A stretch of 64,000 nt of DNA from Sulfuricurvum sp. (lineage in GTDB: Bacteria; Campylobacterota; Campylobacteria; Campylobacterales; Sulfurimonadaceae). Numbering within the stretch: position 1 is the first letter of the stretch; the number at the start of each line of letters is the position of its first letter. The stretch spans positions 248,001 to 312,000 of the forward strand of contig NZ_JAQTUH010000001.1 of NCBI RefSeq assembly GCF_028710345.1, written 5' to 3'. Both the position numbers and the translations under genes were made by a program. Of this stretch, positions 9,220 to 19,079 are shown one piece after another. Below the pieces are notes generated by a model, which had not been told where the DNA came from, ran no database searches, and saw only the letters and a program-made list of their open reading frames with translations.

Positions 9220-11039
9220 AAGATTTAGTAGAGCGAAAACGTTTTTGGTTTTTTATTAGTAGTATTACACTAACGCTCTATCTATTACCTTTGATACTGT
9301 ATGGTGAGAGCAACTATATCCGCATCCACGATAATCTTGATATTACTGTCCCTATGTTAAATATTTTAGCTCATAGTGGAAAAATTTTTAGTGGTTCGAT
9401 GGAGATTATCCCCAATATGATGGGGGGATTACCACGACTGGTCTATGGGAGTGAGTTTAATTATCTCCTTTGGTTGTTTTTCTTTTTTAAACCGTTTACA
9501 GCGTTGATTATTAATGAGATAATGATTCATATTGTGGCCTATGTAAGTATGATGGTATTGTTATCTCACCTATTGCGTAACGAAACGGTTGAGTATAAAA
9601 CTATCGCTATTCACGGTGCATCTCTACTCTTTGCATTGACCCCATTTTTTACCACTACGGGATTGGGGGTTGCACTGCTCCCTTTTACCCTCTATTTTCT
9701 TTTGGTCATTCGATTAGATAAAGATCGATGGTTTCATTGGATTGGTTTGGGAGTTATCCCTTTTTTTAGTAATTTTGTACTGATTTATCTCTTTTTCTTA
9801 GTAACAGTGACACTGTTTTTTTCCATTCAAATGGTAATAAAAAAAGAGTTGAATCGAAAACTTTTGGGTGCTATCGGCATGATGGTAGTGCTATTTTTAG
9901 CGATTGAAACCCGTTTAGTGGTTGAGATGTTTGTTAATCATGGATTTATTTCCCATCGGAGTGAGTTTATCCGAAAAGCGGTTGATTTATGGGGTGCTTA
10001 TAGCGGGGGGCAAAATGCATTTTTACACGGTCAAATCCATTCGATCAATCTCCAATTTTTGTATCTATTACCCCTTCTTCATGTAGCAATTATCCTGATG
10101 CTACTCAAAAATGAGTTATCTGTAAGGAGCTCTTGGGTCGCGATAGCCTTTTTTTCCCTTACGTTGTTTAGTGGTGTGTGGGAGACGGTGCTGATGTCGC
10201 AATATTATCTGATAAGCATGGTGGGATTCGTGATTATATCATTCCTCTATTTGAAACAATCTCGACTTTTTTTAGGACTTTTGGCATTTATTTTATGGAG
10301 CTCACTCTGGTATGGATTTTGGTATTATAAGGGGTGGATTGAGTTTTCACATGGGATAGCTCTACTGAACATGTTCGATTTTTCCCGTTTTGTTCTACTG
10401 TTGACACCGATATGGTATCTACTGTTTGCCCTTTCCTCTATTATAGTGCTAAAAAAAATACGATATGGGATTGTGATTGTAGCGTTAGTATCGCTGTTAC
10501 AGCTCAACTATGCATTTGAATCGGCACAATTTTATAATAACCCTACCGGCTTAAACTATCAAAAATTTTACGATGAAAGAATGATGGGTGAGATAAAAGA
10601 GTACATCGGCTATCCCACGTCGAGTTATCGTGTAGCGAGTGTCGGTATTCCTCCTGCTGTCTCGCTCTATAACGATTTTTATACGCTCGATGGATATGTG
10701 GCAAATTATCCCCTCTCCTATAAACATCAGTTTGAAAAATTGGTCGAGAAAAGTTTTCCCTATTACCCAAATGGATACCATTTTATCCATAATTGGGGGA
10801 GCAAGTGTTATCTCATCGCCGGAAATTATGATTATGACGAGTACCAAAAGGGGTCAATCATAGATAATTTCCAATTTAACTCACAGCTTTTTTATCATTT
10901 GGGTGGGCGCTATCTCCTCTCAGGGTATAAGATCCGAAACAGTGCCGAAAATCACTTAATATTTCAAAAAGTATTTATCTCTCAACATGGGTATTGGAAT
11001 ATTTATCTTTATAAACTAGATAATATAAGCAAGTACTAA
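9216..11039 (+). CDS. Polytopic membrane protein, DUF6044/YfhO-like, paralogue 2
   Basis: A 607-residue paralogue of the preceding gene: RIHDNLDITVP in the first outer loop, NMMGGLPRLVYGSEFN, FISHRSEF in the middle and YRVASVGIPPAVSLYNDFYTLDGY in the tail are all shared with small changes. The start ATG overlaps the previous stop, so the two are translationally coupled. Tandem duplication followed by divergence is clear from the conserved motifs. The tail (SVGIPPAVSLYN) is presumably periplasmic and could bind an acceptor. Enzymatic activity is not proven by sequence; a GT-C-like glycosyltransferase is the best guess. Confidence 0.8.
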   Translation: MKDLVERKRFWFFISSITLTLYLLPLILYGESNYIRIHDNLDITVPMLNILAHSGKIFSGSMEIIPNMMGGLPRLVYGSEFNYLLWLFFFFKPFTALIINEIMIHIVAYVSMMVLLSHLLRNETVEYKTIAIHGASLLFALTPFFTTTGLGVALLPFTLYFLLVIRLDKDRWFHWIGLGVIPFFSNFVLIYLFFLVTVTLFFSIQMVIKKELNRKLLGAIGMMVVLFLAIETRLVVEMFVNHGFISHRSEFIRKAVDLWGAYSGGQNAFLHGQIHSINLQFLYLLPLLHVAIILMLLKNELSVRSSWVAIAFFSLTLFSGVWETVLMSQYYLISMVGFVIISFLYLKQSRLFLGLLAFILWSSLWYGFWYYKGWIEFSHGIALLNMFDFSRFVLLLTPIWYLLFALSSIIVLKKIRYGIVIVALVSLLQLNYAFESAQFYNNPTGLNYQKFYDERMMGEIKEYIGYPTSSYRVASVGIPPAVSLYNDFYTLDGYVANYPLSYKHQFEKLVEKSFPYYPNGYHFIHNWGSKCYLIAGNYDYDEYQKGSIIDNFQFNSQLFYHLGGRYLLSGYKIRNSAENHLIFQKVFISQHGYWNIYLYKLDNISKY

Positions 11040-11065
11040 TTAATAAAACATAATAATACAATTGA

Positions 11066-11081
11066 GGTTGCAAGTGTAACC
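11066..11081 (+). promoter_or_regulatory. Inverted repeat upstream of prepilin 1
   Basis: GGTTGCAAGTGTAACC, one mismatch from a perfect palindrome, ends 27 bases before the ATG. A near-identical copy stands at the same distance before prepilin 2. It can act as an operator or as a 5'UTR hairpin with an AAGU loop. TAATAATACA just upstream may be the -10 region. Confidence 0.5.
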
Positions 11082-11108
11082 AAAGGATTATTTAGATAGG
11101 AGGTGATT

Positions 11109-11486
11109 ATGAAGCGTTCAGGGTTTACGATGATCGAGCTGATCTTCGTTATTGTTATTTTGGGTATTTTGGCAGCCGTTGCTATTCCACGTCTTGCGGC
11201 AACACGGGATGATGCGGCAGCAACGAAAGCATCGATGAATTTAGCGGCTTTTATCAGTGATATCGGTACATACTATACTTCAAGAGGTTCGTTGGATTTG
11301 ACATCAGCGGCTACTAATGTGGATCTTGCTCAAGATGGGTGTTTTACAGCAACCGCAGTGGGCTCAACGGCGGTCTCTATCGCCTCATCGGGGACGACAT
11401 TAGCGTGTACGACAGCCCATTCCATCGCGTCAAAAGCAGGGAATCTCGGGTTAAAAGATTTTGGCGGATCGAATGTGTCGTATTAA
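11109..11486 (+). CDS. Type IV prepilin / pseudopilin 1
   Basis: 125 residues. A short basic leader MKRSG is followed by FTMIELIFVIVILGILAAVAIP, the class III prepilin signal: cleavage by a PilD-type peptidase after Gly, mature N-terminal Phe and Glu at +5. The mature part has a two-cysteine C-terminal region (DGCFTA and TLACTT), likely a disulfide loop. ATG 11109 is preceded by AGGAGG 5 bases away; the in-frame GTG at 11103 is part of that SD. It is a close paralogue of the next gene (shared RGSLDLTSAATNVDL stretch). Confidence 0.92.
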   Translation: MKRSGFTMIELIFVIVILGILAAVAIPRLAATRDDAAATKASMNLAAFISDIGTYYTSRGSLDLTSAATNVDLAQDGCFTATAVGSTAVSIASSGTTLACTTAHSIASKAGNLGLKDFGGSNVSY

Positions 11487-11537
11487 TTAGGTTGGCTCAG
11501 CAATAATTAATCTAAAGTATTAAATAATACCATCAGA

Positions 11538-11551
11538 GTTACAAGTGTAAC
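11538..11551 (+). promoter_or_regulatory. Inverted repeat upstream of prepilin 2
   Basis: GTTACAAGTGTAAC, a perfect palindrome with a 2-base centre, ends 28 bases before the ATG. The preceding bases (AATAATACCAT) also match those before prepilin 1, so an upstream regulatory block was duplicated with the gene. Confidence 0.5.
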
Positions 11552-11579
11552 TACTTTAAACAATCCAAAGGAGTAAACC

Positions 11580-11966
11580 ATGAAACGTTCAGGTTTTACT
11601 ATGATCGAGTTAATCTTCGTTATCGTTATCTTAGGTATTTTGGCAGCAGTGGCTATCCCAAAACTAGCAGCAACTCGTGATGATGCAAAAGCAGCAAAAG
11701 CGGCACAAAACTTGGCAACCTATATCGCAGACGTTGGTTCATACTATACCTCAAAAGGTTCATTAGATTTGACATCAGCGGCTACCAATGTGGATCTTGG
11801 TCAAGATGCTTGTTTTGCAGCAAGTGCATCTGGAACAACAGGTATTACAGTTACATCAGGCGGTGCTAGTGCCTCTGAGCCAGGATGTCAAGCAGCTATC
11901 TCTATGGCGTCAAAAGCAGGGAATATTGGGGATAAAAACTTCGGTGGTTCAGGGGTAACTTTCTAA
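11580..11966 (+). CDS. Type IV prepilin / pseudopilin 2
   Basis: 128 residues; same prepilin leader and hydrophobic helix as prepilin 1 (KRSGFTMIELIFVIVILGIL). The region SKGSLDLTSAATNVDLGQDACF is nearly identical to its neighbour, and the ends (NIGDKNFGGSGV) also match. Differences cluster between the two cysteines (DACFAA and EPGCQAA), the part expected to be exposed on an assembled fibre. SD AAAGGAG precedes the ATG. Recent tandem duplication is the simplest explanation. Role: pilus or pseudopilus subunit; which machine assembles it cannot be told here. Confidence 0.92.
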   Translation: MKRSGFTMIELIFVIVILGILAAVAIPKLAATRDDAKAAKAAQNLATYIADVGSYYTSKGSLDLTSAATNVDLGQDACFAASASGTTGITVTSGGASASEPGCQAAISMASKAGNIGDKNFGGSGVTF

Positions 11967-11982
11967 GTTATTCTTAACTCGT

Positions 11983-12003
11983 TTCCACTCTCCGGAGTGG
12001 GAA
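11983..12003 (+). terminator. Hairpin after prepilin 2
   Basis: TTCCACTC / GAGTGGGAA with a 4-base loop. It lacks a good U-run, so it may stabilise or partly attenuate the message rather than end it. A second small palindrome GATTGCaaaGCAATC follows at about 12034-12048. Confidence 0.45.
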
Positions 12004-12074
12004 TAAACCGTTATTATTGGATTGATTTTTGAGATTGCAAAGCAATCGTAAAACTCAGTGCATTAGGACAATTT

Positions 12075-12515
12075 ATGATAAGAAGAACCGCTTTTACGAT
12101 GATCGAGTTAGTATTTGTTATCGTAGTGTTGGGTATTTTAGCGGCTATTGCTGTTCCACGACTTGCTGCTACACGTGATGATGCCATGATAGCAAAAGGT
12201 AAAAGTGATGTCTCTGCTATCCGAGCTGCTATTGTAAGTGAACGCCAATCGAGACTTTTAAAAGGTGAAAGTAATTATATTTCAAAGCTAGATGGTAAAA
12301 CAACTGGTGTGATTTTTGATGGTAACGATTCAACACACTCTTTATTACAGTACGGCATTACACCAGAGAGTGGAAAAGATGGAAAATGGAGCGGAAGCAA
12401 TAACTCTTACACTTATCAAATATTAGGAAGCGGTGTAGCTTTTACTTATACTCCTGCAACAGGTTTATTTGATTGTGATCATACTGATTCAAATTGTGCA
12501 CTGTTGGTACAATAA
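12075..12515 (+). CDS. Type IV prepilin / pseudopilin 3 (more diverged)
   Basis: 146 residues. MIRRTAFTMIELVFVIVVLGILAAIAVPRLAATRDDA is a class III prepilin N-terminus; processing would follow Ala rather than Gly, which PilD enzymes can accept but is less usual. The mature part is longer and different from its two neighbours, ending with a CDHTDSNC pair of cysteines. There is no good SD before the ATG (TTAGGACAATTT is the best). It may be a minor pilin. The priA start follows 14 bases after its stop. Confidence 0.9.
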   Translation: MIRRTAFTMIELVFVIVVLGILAAIAVPRLAATRDDAMIAKGKSDVSAIRAAIVSERQSRLLKGESNYISKLDGKTTGVIFDGNDSTHSLLQYGITPESGKDGKWSGSNNSYTYQILGSGVAFTYTPATGLFDCDHTDSNCALLVQ

Positions 12516-12529
12516 CCGTTTTTTCACAA

Positions 12530-14425
12530 TTGACTTATTATCAACTAGCCCTTTTGGGCTCTCCACTTGAATCTCTTACTTATCATTTCGATGTTTCTCT
12601 CACAATTGGTCTAAAGGTTTCTCTTACTCTGAGTAATCGAGAAACAGAAGGCGTTGTCCTCGCAGAAGTGGAAAAGCCTGACTTTAAAACCAATTCTATT
12701 TTAAATATTTTTTCGTTTGTTTATTCTGAATCTCAAATCAAGATAGCTCAGTTTATGGCGGAGTATTATGGATGTTCAGTTGGTGAGGCGTTAGGTCTAT
12801 TTGTGCCGTTTGTAGACCCGCCCTCGTTCCCAAGCTCCAGCTTGGGAATGCAGACCAACCGTACACATTCCCAAGCTGGAGCTTGGGAACGAGAGGGGCG
12901 GGCATCCATCAATATTACTCTCTCTCCCACCCAAACTCAAGCCCTCGATTTTATCCGCTCTCACTCTGTCTCACTACTTTTCGGGGATACGGGTGCGGGA
13001 AAAAGTGAAATCTATATGCGACGTATGGATGAAAGTTTATCAGAACAAAAACGGTGCTTGTTATTGCTCCCAGAAATTTCTCTTACACCGCAAATGGAAA
13101 AACGGTTTTCGAGCCATTTTGGTGATGCGGTAGTATTATGGCACTCCAAGATGACTCCGAAGCAAAAAAAGGTGACACTGGAAAAAATCCACAATGGATC
13201 TGCTCATATTATCGTGGGTCCCCGTTCGGCACTCTTTTTACCGATAAAAGATTTGGGGCTTATTGTGGTGGACGAAGAGCACGATGAGAGTTATAAATCC
13301 TCTTCCAGACCCCGCTACCATGCGCGGGATATGGCGATTTATATGGGGACGCTTTTAAAAATTCCGGTTGTGTTGGGGAGTGCAACACCCTCACTGTCAA
13401 GTTATGCCAAATACCCCTTTTTCAGATTACGCGGGGGGTACTTCTCTTCAAAAAGAGAATTTATTTTTGAACCCTCCATCGAGACGTTAAGCCCATTTTT
13501 GGATGCAAAAATCAAATCCAACTACGATGCGGGGCATCAAGGAATCGTTTTTATCCCGACACGAGCTAATTTTAAGACGATGGTATGTGAGAGTTGCGGA
13601 ACCATCATCGAGTGCCCGTTTTGCAGTGTGGGGATGAGTTTGCACCGTAATGCGCGCGCACTGAAATGTCACTACTGTAACTATACCGAAGTGCTTCCAA
13701 ACCTCTGTCCGAAATGTCAAAGCAAATCGCTCACTACAACCCGTTTAGGGACAGCCGAAGCGGTGGAACATTTTACACACCATTTTTCGGATATGAAAAT
13801 CCAGCAGTTTGATCGAGATGTGATTACGACCCAAAACAAACTTATCAAAGTGCTCGAAGCGTTTAATGCTAGAGAGATCGATTTGTTGGTGGGGACACAA
13901 ATGCTCTCAAAAGGGCATGATTATCACGACATAGCATTAGCAGTGGTGATGGGGATTGATAATCTGTTAGCACAAAGCGATTATCGTTCACGTGAACGTG
14001 CACTCTCACTCCTCATCCAAATCGCAGGGCGGAGTGGACGAAAAAATGATTCTATCGTTATCGTCCAAAGTTGTAATGAATCATTTTTTAGACCGTTTTT
14101 AGAGGATTATGAACTCTTTTTAAAAGAGGAGCTCAAGCTTCGTGAGGGGCGGTATCCTCCCCATAAAAAACTAGCCCGTCTACTTTTCGCCCATAAAAAC
14201 GGTGTAAAAGCAAAAACGGAGATGGAGAGGGCCGTGGGTGTATTGCAAACGGTTGGCTTAATCGATATTGTCGGATTCGGTGCTTCTCCTATCGAGAAAA
14301 TAGCGGATAAATATCGGTTTCAGATTTTGCTCCGCAGTGATAAAGTGACCTCTTTAATCCGCGCTATTAAACATATCAAATCGCCGTTATGTGAAATCGA
14401 TATGGATCCGATAGAGTTTACGTAA
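12530..14425 (+). CDS. priA: Primosomal protein N' (PriA helicase)
   Basis: 3'-5' helicase that restarts replication at stalled forks. Seen in order: N-terminal DNA-binding domain (YYQLALLGSPLESLTY), Walker A GDTGAGKSE, DEEH box, LGSATPS, zinc-binding cysteine clusters (CESC, CPFC, CHYC, CPKC), GTQMLSKGHDY and QIAGRSGRK. The start is uncertain: TTG 12530 matches where PriA proteins begin, with a TTG at 12494 as alternative, and no strong SD. Unusual: a palindromic repeat at 12817-12902 is translated as a linker of about 29 residues between the N-terminal domain and the helicase core. Confidence 0.93.
   Translation: MTYYQLALLGSPLESLTYHFDVSLTIGLKVSLTLSNRETEGVVLAEVEKPDFKTNSILNIFSFVYSESQIKIAQFMAEYYGCSVGEALGLFVPFVDPPSFPSSSLGMQTNRTHSQAGAWEREGRASINITLSPTQTQALDFIRSHSVSLLFGDTGAGKSEIYMRRMDESLSEQKRCLLLLPEISLTPQMEKRFSSHFGDAVVLWHSKMTPKQKKVTLEKIHNGSAHIIVGPRSALFLPIKDLGLIVVDEEHDESYKSSSRPRYHARDMAIYMGTLLKIPVVLGSATPSLSSYAKYPFFRLRGGYFSSKREFIFEPSIETLSPFLDAKIKSNYDAGHQGIVFIPTRANFKTMVCESCGTIIECPFCSVGMSLHRNARALKCHYCNYTEVLPNLCPKCQSKSLTTTRLGTAEAVEHFTHHFSDMKIQQFDRDVITTQNKLIKVLEAFNAREIDLLVGTQMLSKGHDYHDIALAVVMGIDNLLAQSDYRSRERALSLLIQIAGRSGRKNDSIVIVQSCNESFFRPFLEDYELFLKEELKLREGRYPPHKKLARLLFAHKNGVKAKTEMERAVGVLQTVGLIDIVGFGASPIEKIADKYRFQILLRSDKVTSLIRAIKHIKSPLCEIDMDPIEFT
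12817..12902. repeat. Palindromic repeat inserted in frame within priA
   Basis: Two arms of about 34 bases, each containing TTCCCAAGCTCCAGCTTGGGAA or its near match, face each other with CCCGCCC/GGGGCGGG at the ends. The reading frame stays open through it, encoding a Ser/Gly/Glu-rich stretch (FPSSSLGMQ ... QAGAWEREGRAS). Similar palindromes are scattered in many bacterial genomes; this one lies between domains of an essential-type protein. Confidence 0.85.
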
Positions 14426-14448
14426 CTTTCTTTTAACATCAAAATCGT

Positions 14449-14454
14449 TACAAT
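14449..14454 (+). promoter_or_regulatory. TACAAT -10 box close to the ispG start
   Basis: TACAAT ends 6 bases before the ispG ATG, and no SD lies between. If used, transcription would begin at or next to the A of the ATG, giving a leaderless message. Read-through from priA is the alternative. Confidence 0.4.
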
Positions 14455-14460
14455 CACCCC

Positions 14461-15522
14461 ATGATAACACGATACCCAACCAAACAAATTTTTGTCGGAA
14501 ATATCGCTATCGGCGGTGATGCCCCTATCTCGGTACAGTCGATGACCTATTCGCGTACTGCCGATATCGCCGCGACGGTCGAGCAGATTAATCGTCTCCA
14601 TTTTGCCGGATGTGACATTGTCCGTGTTGCTGTCCCCGATGAAGAGGATGCGTATGCTCTCAAAGCGATTAAAGAGCAGATTTCTCTCCCCCTTGTCGCC
14701 GATATCCATTTTAACTATAAACTCGCCCTTATTGCGGCAGAGAGTGTGGATTGTATCCGATTTAATCCCGGAAATATTGGTGAAAAATCGCGTATTCGTG
14801 AGATAATCAAAGCGTGTTCTGAGCGCAATATCCCTGTCCGTATCGGTGTCAATGCGGGAAGTTTGGAAAAAGAGTTTGACCAACGCTACGGTGCCACGGC
14901 TGAGGGGATGGTCGCTTCAGCTGAGTATAACATCAAATATTTAGAAGATTTGGGATTTACCGATATCAAAGTCTCTCTCAAAGCGAGTGATGTACAGCGC
15001 ACCGTCGAAGCGTATCGGATGTTACGTCCCAAAAATAACTATCCCTTTCATTTGGGTGTCACCGAAGCGGGGACGATTTTTCATGCGACGATTAAAAGTG
15101 CTATCGGGTTGGGGACACTGCTCTTAGAGGGGATAGGTGATACGATGCGCGTCTCCATCACGGGGGAACTCGAAGAGGAGATTAAAGTCGGTCGTGCGAT
15201 TCTAAAAGACAGCGGGGTAGCCCGTGAGGGACCTAATATCATCTCCTGTCCGACGTGCGGACGGATTGAAGCTGATTTGGTGAGTGCGGTAAGTGTCATC
15301 GAAGAGCGGGTGAAGCATATCAAAAAACCGCTCGACCTCTCCGTAATGGGGTGTGTCGTCAATGCTATCGGAGAGGCGAAACATGCCGATGTTGCCATCG
15401 CATACGGCAAGGGTTCGGGTCTTGTCATGGTACGCGGTGAAGTGGTTGCACGGTTGGATGAAGACAAGCTGGTCGATAGATTTGTCGAAGAGGTCGAAAA
15501 AATGGCTGGAGAAGAGGATTAA
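14461..15522 (+). CDS. ispG: (E)-4-hydroxy-3-methylbut-2-enyl diphosphate synthase
   Basis: Penultimate step of the MEP isoprenoid pathway: MEcPP to HMBPP, with a [4Fe-4S] cluster. Seen: N-terminal TIM-barrel ([37 protein letters not shown]) and C-terminal cluster ligands ISCPTCGR near 260-267 and [10 protein letters not shown] near 297-306. Length 353 fits the two-domain bacterial form without the plant/chlamydial insert. Its ATG has no SD. dnaB follows after 3 bases. Confidence 0.97.
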   Translation: MITRYPTKQIFVGNIAIGGDAPISVQSMTYSRTADIAATVEQINRLHFAGCDIVRVAVPDEEDAYALKAIKEQISLPLVADIHFNYKLALIAAESVDCIRFNPGNIGEKSRIREIIKACSERNIPVRIGVNAGSLEKEFDQRYGATAEGMVASAEYNIKYLEDLGFTDIKVSLKASDVQRTVEAYRMLRPKNNYPFHLGVTEAGTIFHATIKSAIGLGTLLLEGIGDTMRVSITGELEEEIKVGRAILKDSGVAREGPNIISCPTCGRIEADLVSAVSVIEERVKHIKKPLDLSVMGCVVNAIGEAKHADVAIAYGKGSGLVMVRGEVVARLDEDKLVDRFVEEVEKMAGEED

Positions 15523-15525
15523 GAT

Positions 15526-16982
<1,457 letters not shown>

Positions 16983-16983
<1 letters not shown>

Positions 16984-17047
16984 TCATTGCGAGTGCAACG
17001 AAGCAATCCATAAAATAGACTGCCACGGACAGAGTCCTCGCAGTGAC
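16983..17047. repeat. GTCATTGCGAG...AGTGAC palindromic repeat
   Basis: Begins at the last base of the dnaB stop codon. Left arm GTCATTGCGAG with GAAGCAATCC, right arm CTCGCAGTGAC. It ends 2 bases before the GGAGG of comEC, so the element forms nearly all of the dnaB-comEC gap. Confidence 0.8.
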
Positions 17048-17057
17048 GGAGGAAACG

Positions 17058-18320
17058 ATGTCTAAACTTGAACGTGTTGATCTCTTCGACATTAAAAGTG
17101 GATCGATTTTTTTTATTTTTCTTCTGATAATCGCTTCCCTCTCCCTCTCGTATGAATATTATCAATTTACTAAATTTAAAACGTTTGATGATCCACTTGT
17201 TCGAGGTTTTGTTATTGATCAAGAGGTTCGCTTGATTTCGGATATACCGAAAACTTCTATGAAGCTTCGACTCGAAAACGGCTCAAGTGTTCGATGTGTA
17301 CTTTCTCCGTATTTGCGTGATTTACGTGGACGTGAGGTGTTGCTTGAACTTCAGGTAGCTAAGGTCACTTTTTTGGATTATCTCAAAGGGTTTAGATCAC
17401 GTGGTGTGATTGTCGAAGTCTATCCTGATCTGAGCCTCAAGGAGCAATGGTACCGTCGTATTGCATCGGCTCATGATGATCAACGTATGAAAGAGCTTTA
17501 TGGAGCATTGTTTGTTGCAACGCCGATGTCCCAAGAGTTTCAATCCTTGGTCGGAGGCATGGGGCTTAGTGCCGTACTCTCGATTAGCGGATACCATTTT
17601 GGAATATTGAGTTTAGTAGCCTATTTTTTTCTTCGAACTCCATATCGTTGGGTACAAAATCGTTATTTTCCCTATCGACACGGGAATCGTGATTTGTTTT
17701 GGATAGTTGCGGGATTATTGTTTACGTATCTAAGTATTTTGGAGTTTAATCCGGCGATGATTCGCTCATTTGGGATGATTGTTGTGGGCTATCTCCTTTT
17801 TGATCGAGGGATAAAGATTATCTCATTTCAAACGTTATTGATAGCCATCGGTGTGCTAATCGCTTTTTTCCCAAGACTCTTTTTTTCGTTATCGTTTTGG
17901 TTCTCCTCTTTCGGTGTTCTCTCGATTTTTATTTTTATCCGCTACTATGAACACTGGAAACCTTGGCAGATTTTTTTAGCTCTCAATATTTGGTGTTATT
18001 TGGTTTTATTACCGATTTCACTGGCAATATTTGGGACATTTAGCTGGGCGCATTTGGGTTCGATTCCGATTAATCTGATTTTTAATCTCTATTATCCGAG
18101 TGTTTTAGTACTTCATTTAACGCCGTGGGGAGATCTATATGATTCGACATTGATAAAGATGTTTGAAGCAGGAGAAGTACGAAATGTAGTGATTCCGATG
18201 TGGATCGGAATAGGGAGTATCGTATTAGCCATAGGGGCGATGTGGCGTAAAGAGGCTTTTTGGGTGTTAGGTATTCTTGGTAGTGTTACGTTGGGAAGCG
18301 CGGTTTATCAGATAGCATAG
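17058..18320 (+). CDS. comEC: ComEC/Rec2-family DNA uptake membrane protein
   Basis: Inner-membrane channel for single-stranded DNA in natural transformation. 420 residues. One N-terminal membrane segment, a soluble domain of about 100 residues, then the Competence domain with SISGYHFGILSLV near residue 176 and about eight hydrophobic segments. The C-terminal metallo-beta-lactamase domain of long ComEC proteins is absent, as in the short Helicobacter/Campylobacter forms. ATG 17058 is chosen with GGAGG 5 bases upstream; a GTG five codons earlier lies in the repeat. Its last 54 bases overlap the convergent BrkB-family gene. Confidence 0.88.
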   Translation: MSKLERVDLFDIKSGSIFFIFLLIIASLSLSYEYYQFTKFKTFDDPLVRGFVIDQEVRLISDIPKTSMKLRLENGSSVRCVLSPYLRDLRGREVLLELQVAKVTFLDYLKGFRSRGVIVEVYPDLSLKEQWYRRIASAHDDQRMKELYGALFVATPMSQEFQSLVGGMGLSAVLSISGYHFGILSLVAYFFLRTPYRWVQNRYFPYRHGNRDLFWIVAGLLFTYLSILEFNPAMIRSFGMIVVGYLLFDRGIKIISFQTLLIAIGVLIAFFPRLFFSLSFWFSSFGVLSIFIFIRYYEHWKPWQIFLALNIWCYLVLLPISLAIFGTFSWAHLGSIPINLIFNLYYPSVLVLHLTPWGDLYDSTLIKMFEAGEVRNVVIPMWIGIGSIVLAIGAMWRKEAFWVLGILGSVTLGSAVYQIA

Positions 18321-19079
18321 TTTCATTCCGTATATGACAATAATCCATGAGACGTAAATCCATAAAAAGAAAAAAATGAGGGCAGAAAACGAGCCGTACA
18401 TGGTTGCGTAGGTTTTGTTGTAGAAAACGTATTGGACAAAACTGTTTTTTGCTAATCCCCATACTATGGCTACAATAAACGAACTGATTGTAGCAGCTTT
18501 GGTGCTTACATTTGCATTAACGGCAATATGATAGATAATGAAAAAAATTCCCCACAGAAGTAAAAAAGGGAAAATAGAGAGGGCATGAAGGGCAATACCG
18601 CTAACATGTGCTACTAAATAGGCTTTTAAGCTCATTGAAGCGATTAGAACGATAGGGGTAAGGGTGATGAGGGTCCAGTAGGTAGTAATAGCATCCCAAA
18701 GGGCTCTTTTTGAAGTTTTAAAAATTTTACTGACGATGTGCTCAAAGTTTTGGAAAAAAAGGAGTGAAGAGACAATCATGGTCGAAAAACCGATAACTCC
18801 AAGTTGTACCGAATTTTGAAAAAAGGATTCAAGATAGCCTGCAACAGCAGCGGTCTGTACCGGCATCATATTTTCGAAAATAAAGATTTGGATTTTGGCG
18901 TATTGGTCTTGAAAAACCGGTACATTGGCAATAAGACTGAGGGAAATAATCAGTAATGGAACAACGGTAAAAATAGTATAAAAGCTAAGGCTCGATGCGT
19001 ATACGGTGATTTCCCGATCAAAGAACATCAAGAAAATAAGGCGTATGTGACGTAAAGATGCTTTTATTTTTAAGTTCAC
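18267..19079 (-). CDS. YihY/BrkB family membrane protein
   Basis: 270 residues with six hydrophobic segments and the family N-terminus (VYASSLSFYTIFTVVPLLIISLSL). The family was once called ribonuclease BN by mistake; its real function is not settled. The GTG start overlaps the stop of the upstream GlcD-type gene (GTGA), so the two are translationally coupled. The 3' end overlaps comEC on the other strand by 54 bases. In C. jejuni the same set, comEC-brkB-glcD, is adjacent (from memory), which supports a conserved block rather than chance. Confidence 0.92.
   Translation of the reverse strand: MNLKIKASLRHIRLIFLMFFDREITVYASSLSFYTIFTVVPLLIISLSLIANVPVFQDQYAKIQIFIFENMMPVQTAAVAGYLESFFQNSVQLGVIGFSTMIVSSLLFFQNFEHIVSKIFKTSKRALWDAITTYWTLITLTPIVLIASMSLKAYLVAHVSGIALHALSIFPFLLLWGIFFIIYHIAVNANVSTKAATISSFIVAIVWGLAKNSFVQYVFYNKTYATMYGSFSALIFFFLWIYVSWIIVIYGMKLCYLINRASQRNTTKNT

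Noticed and set aside
17043-17057. GTG start for comEC
   Set aside because: It lies in the repeat end; the GGAGG after it fits the ATG at 17058.
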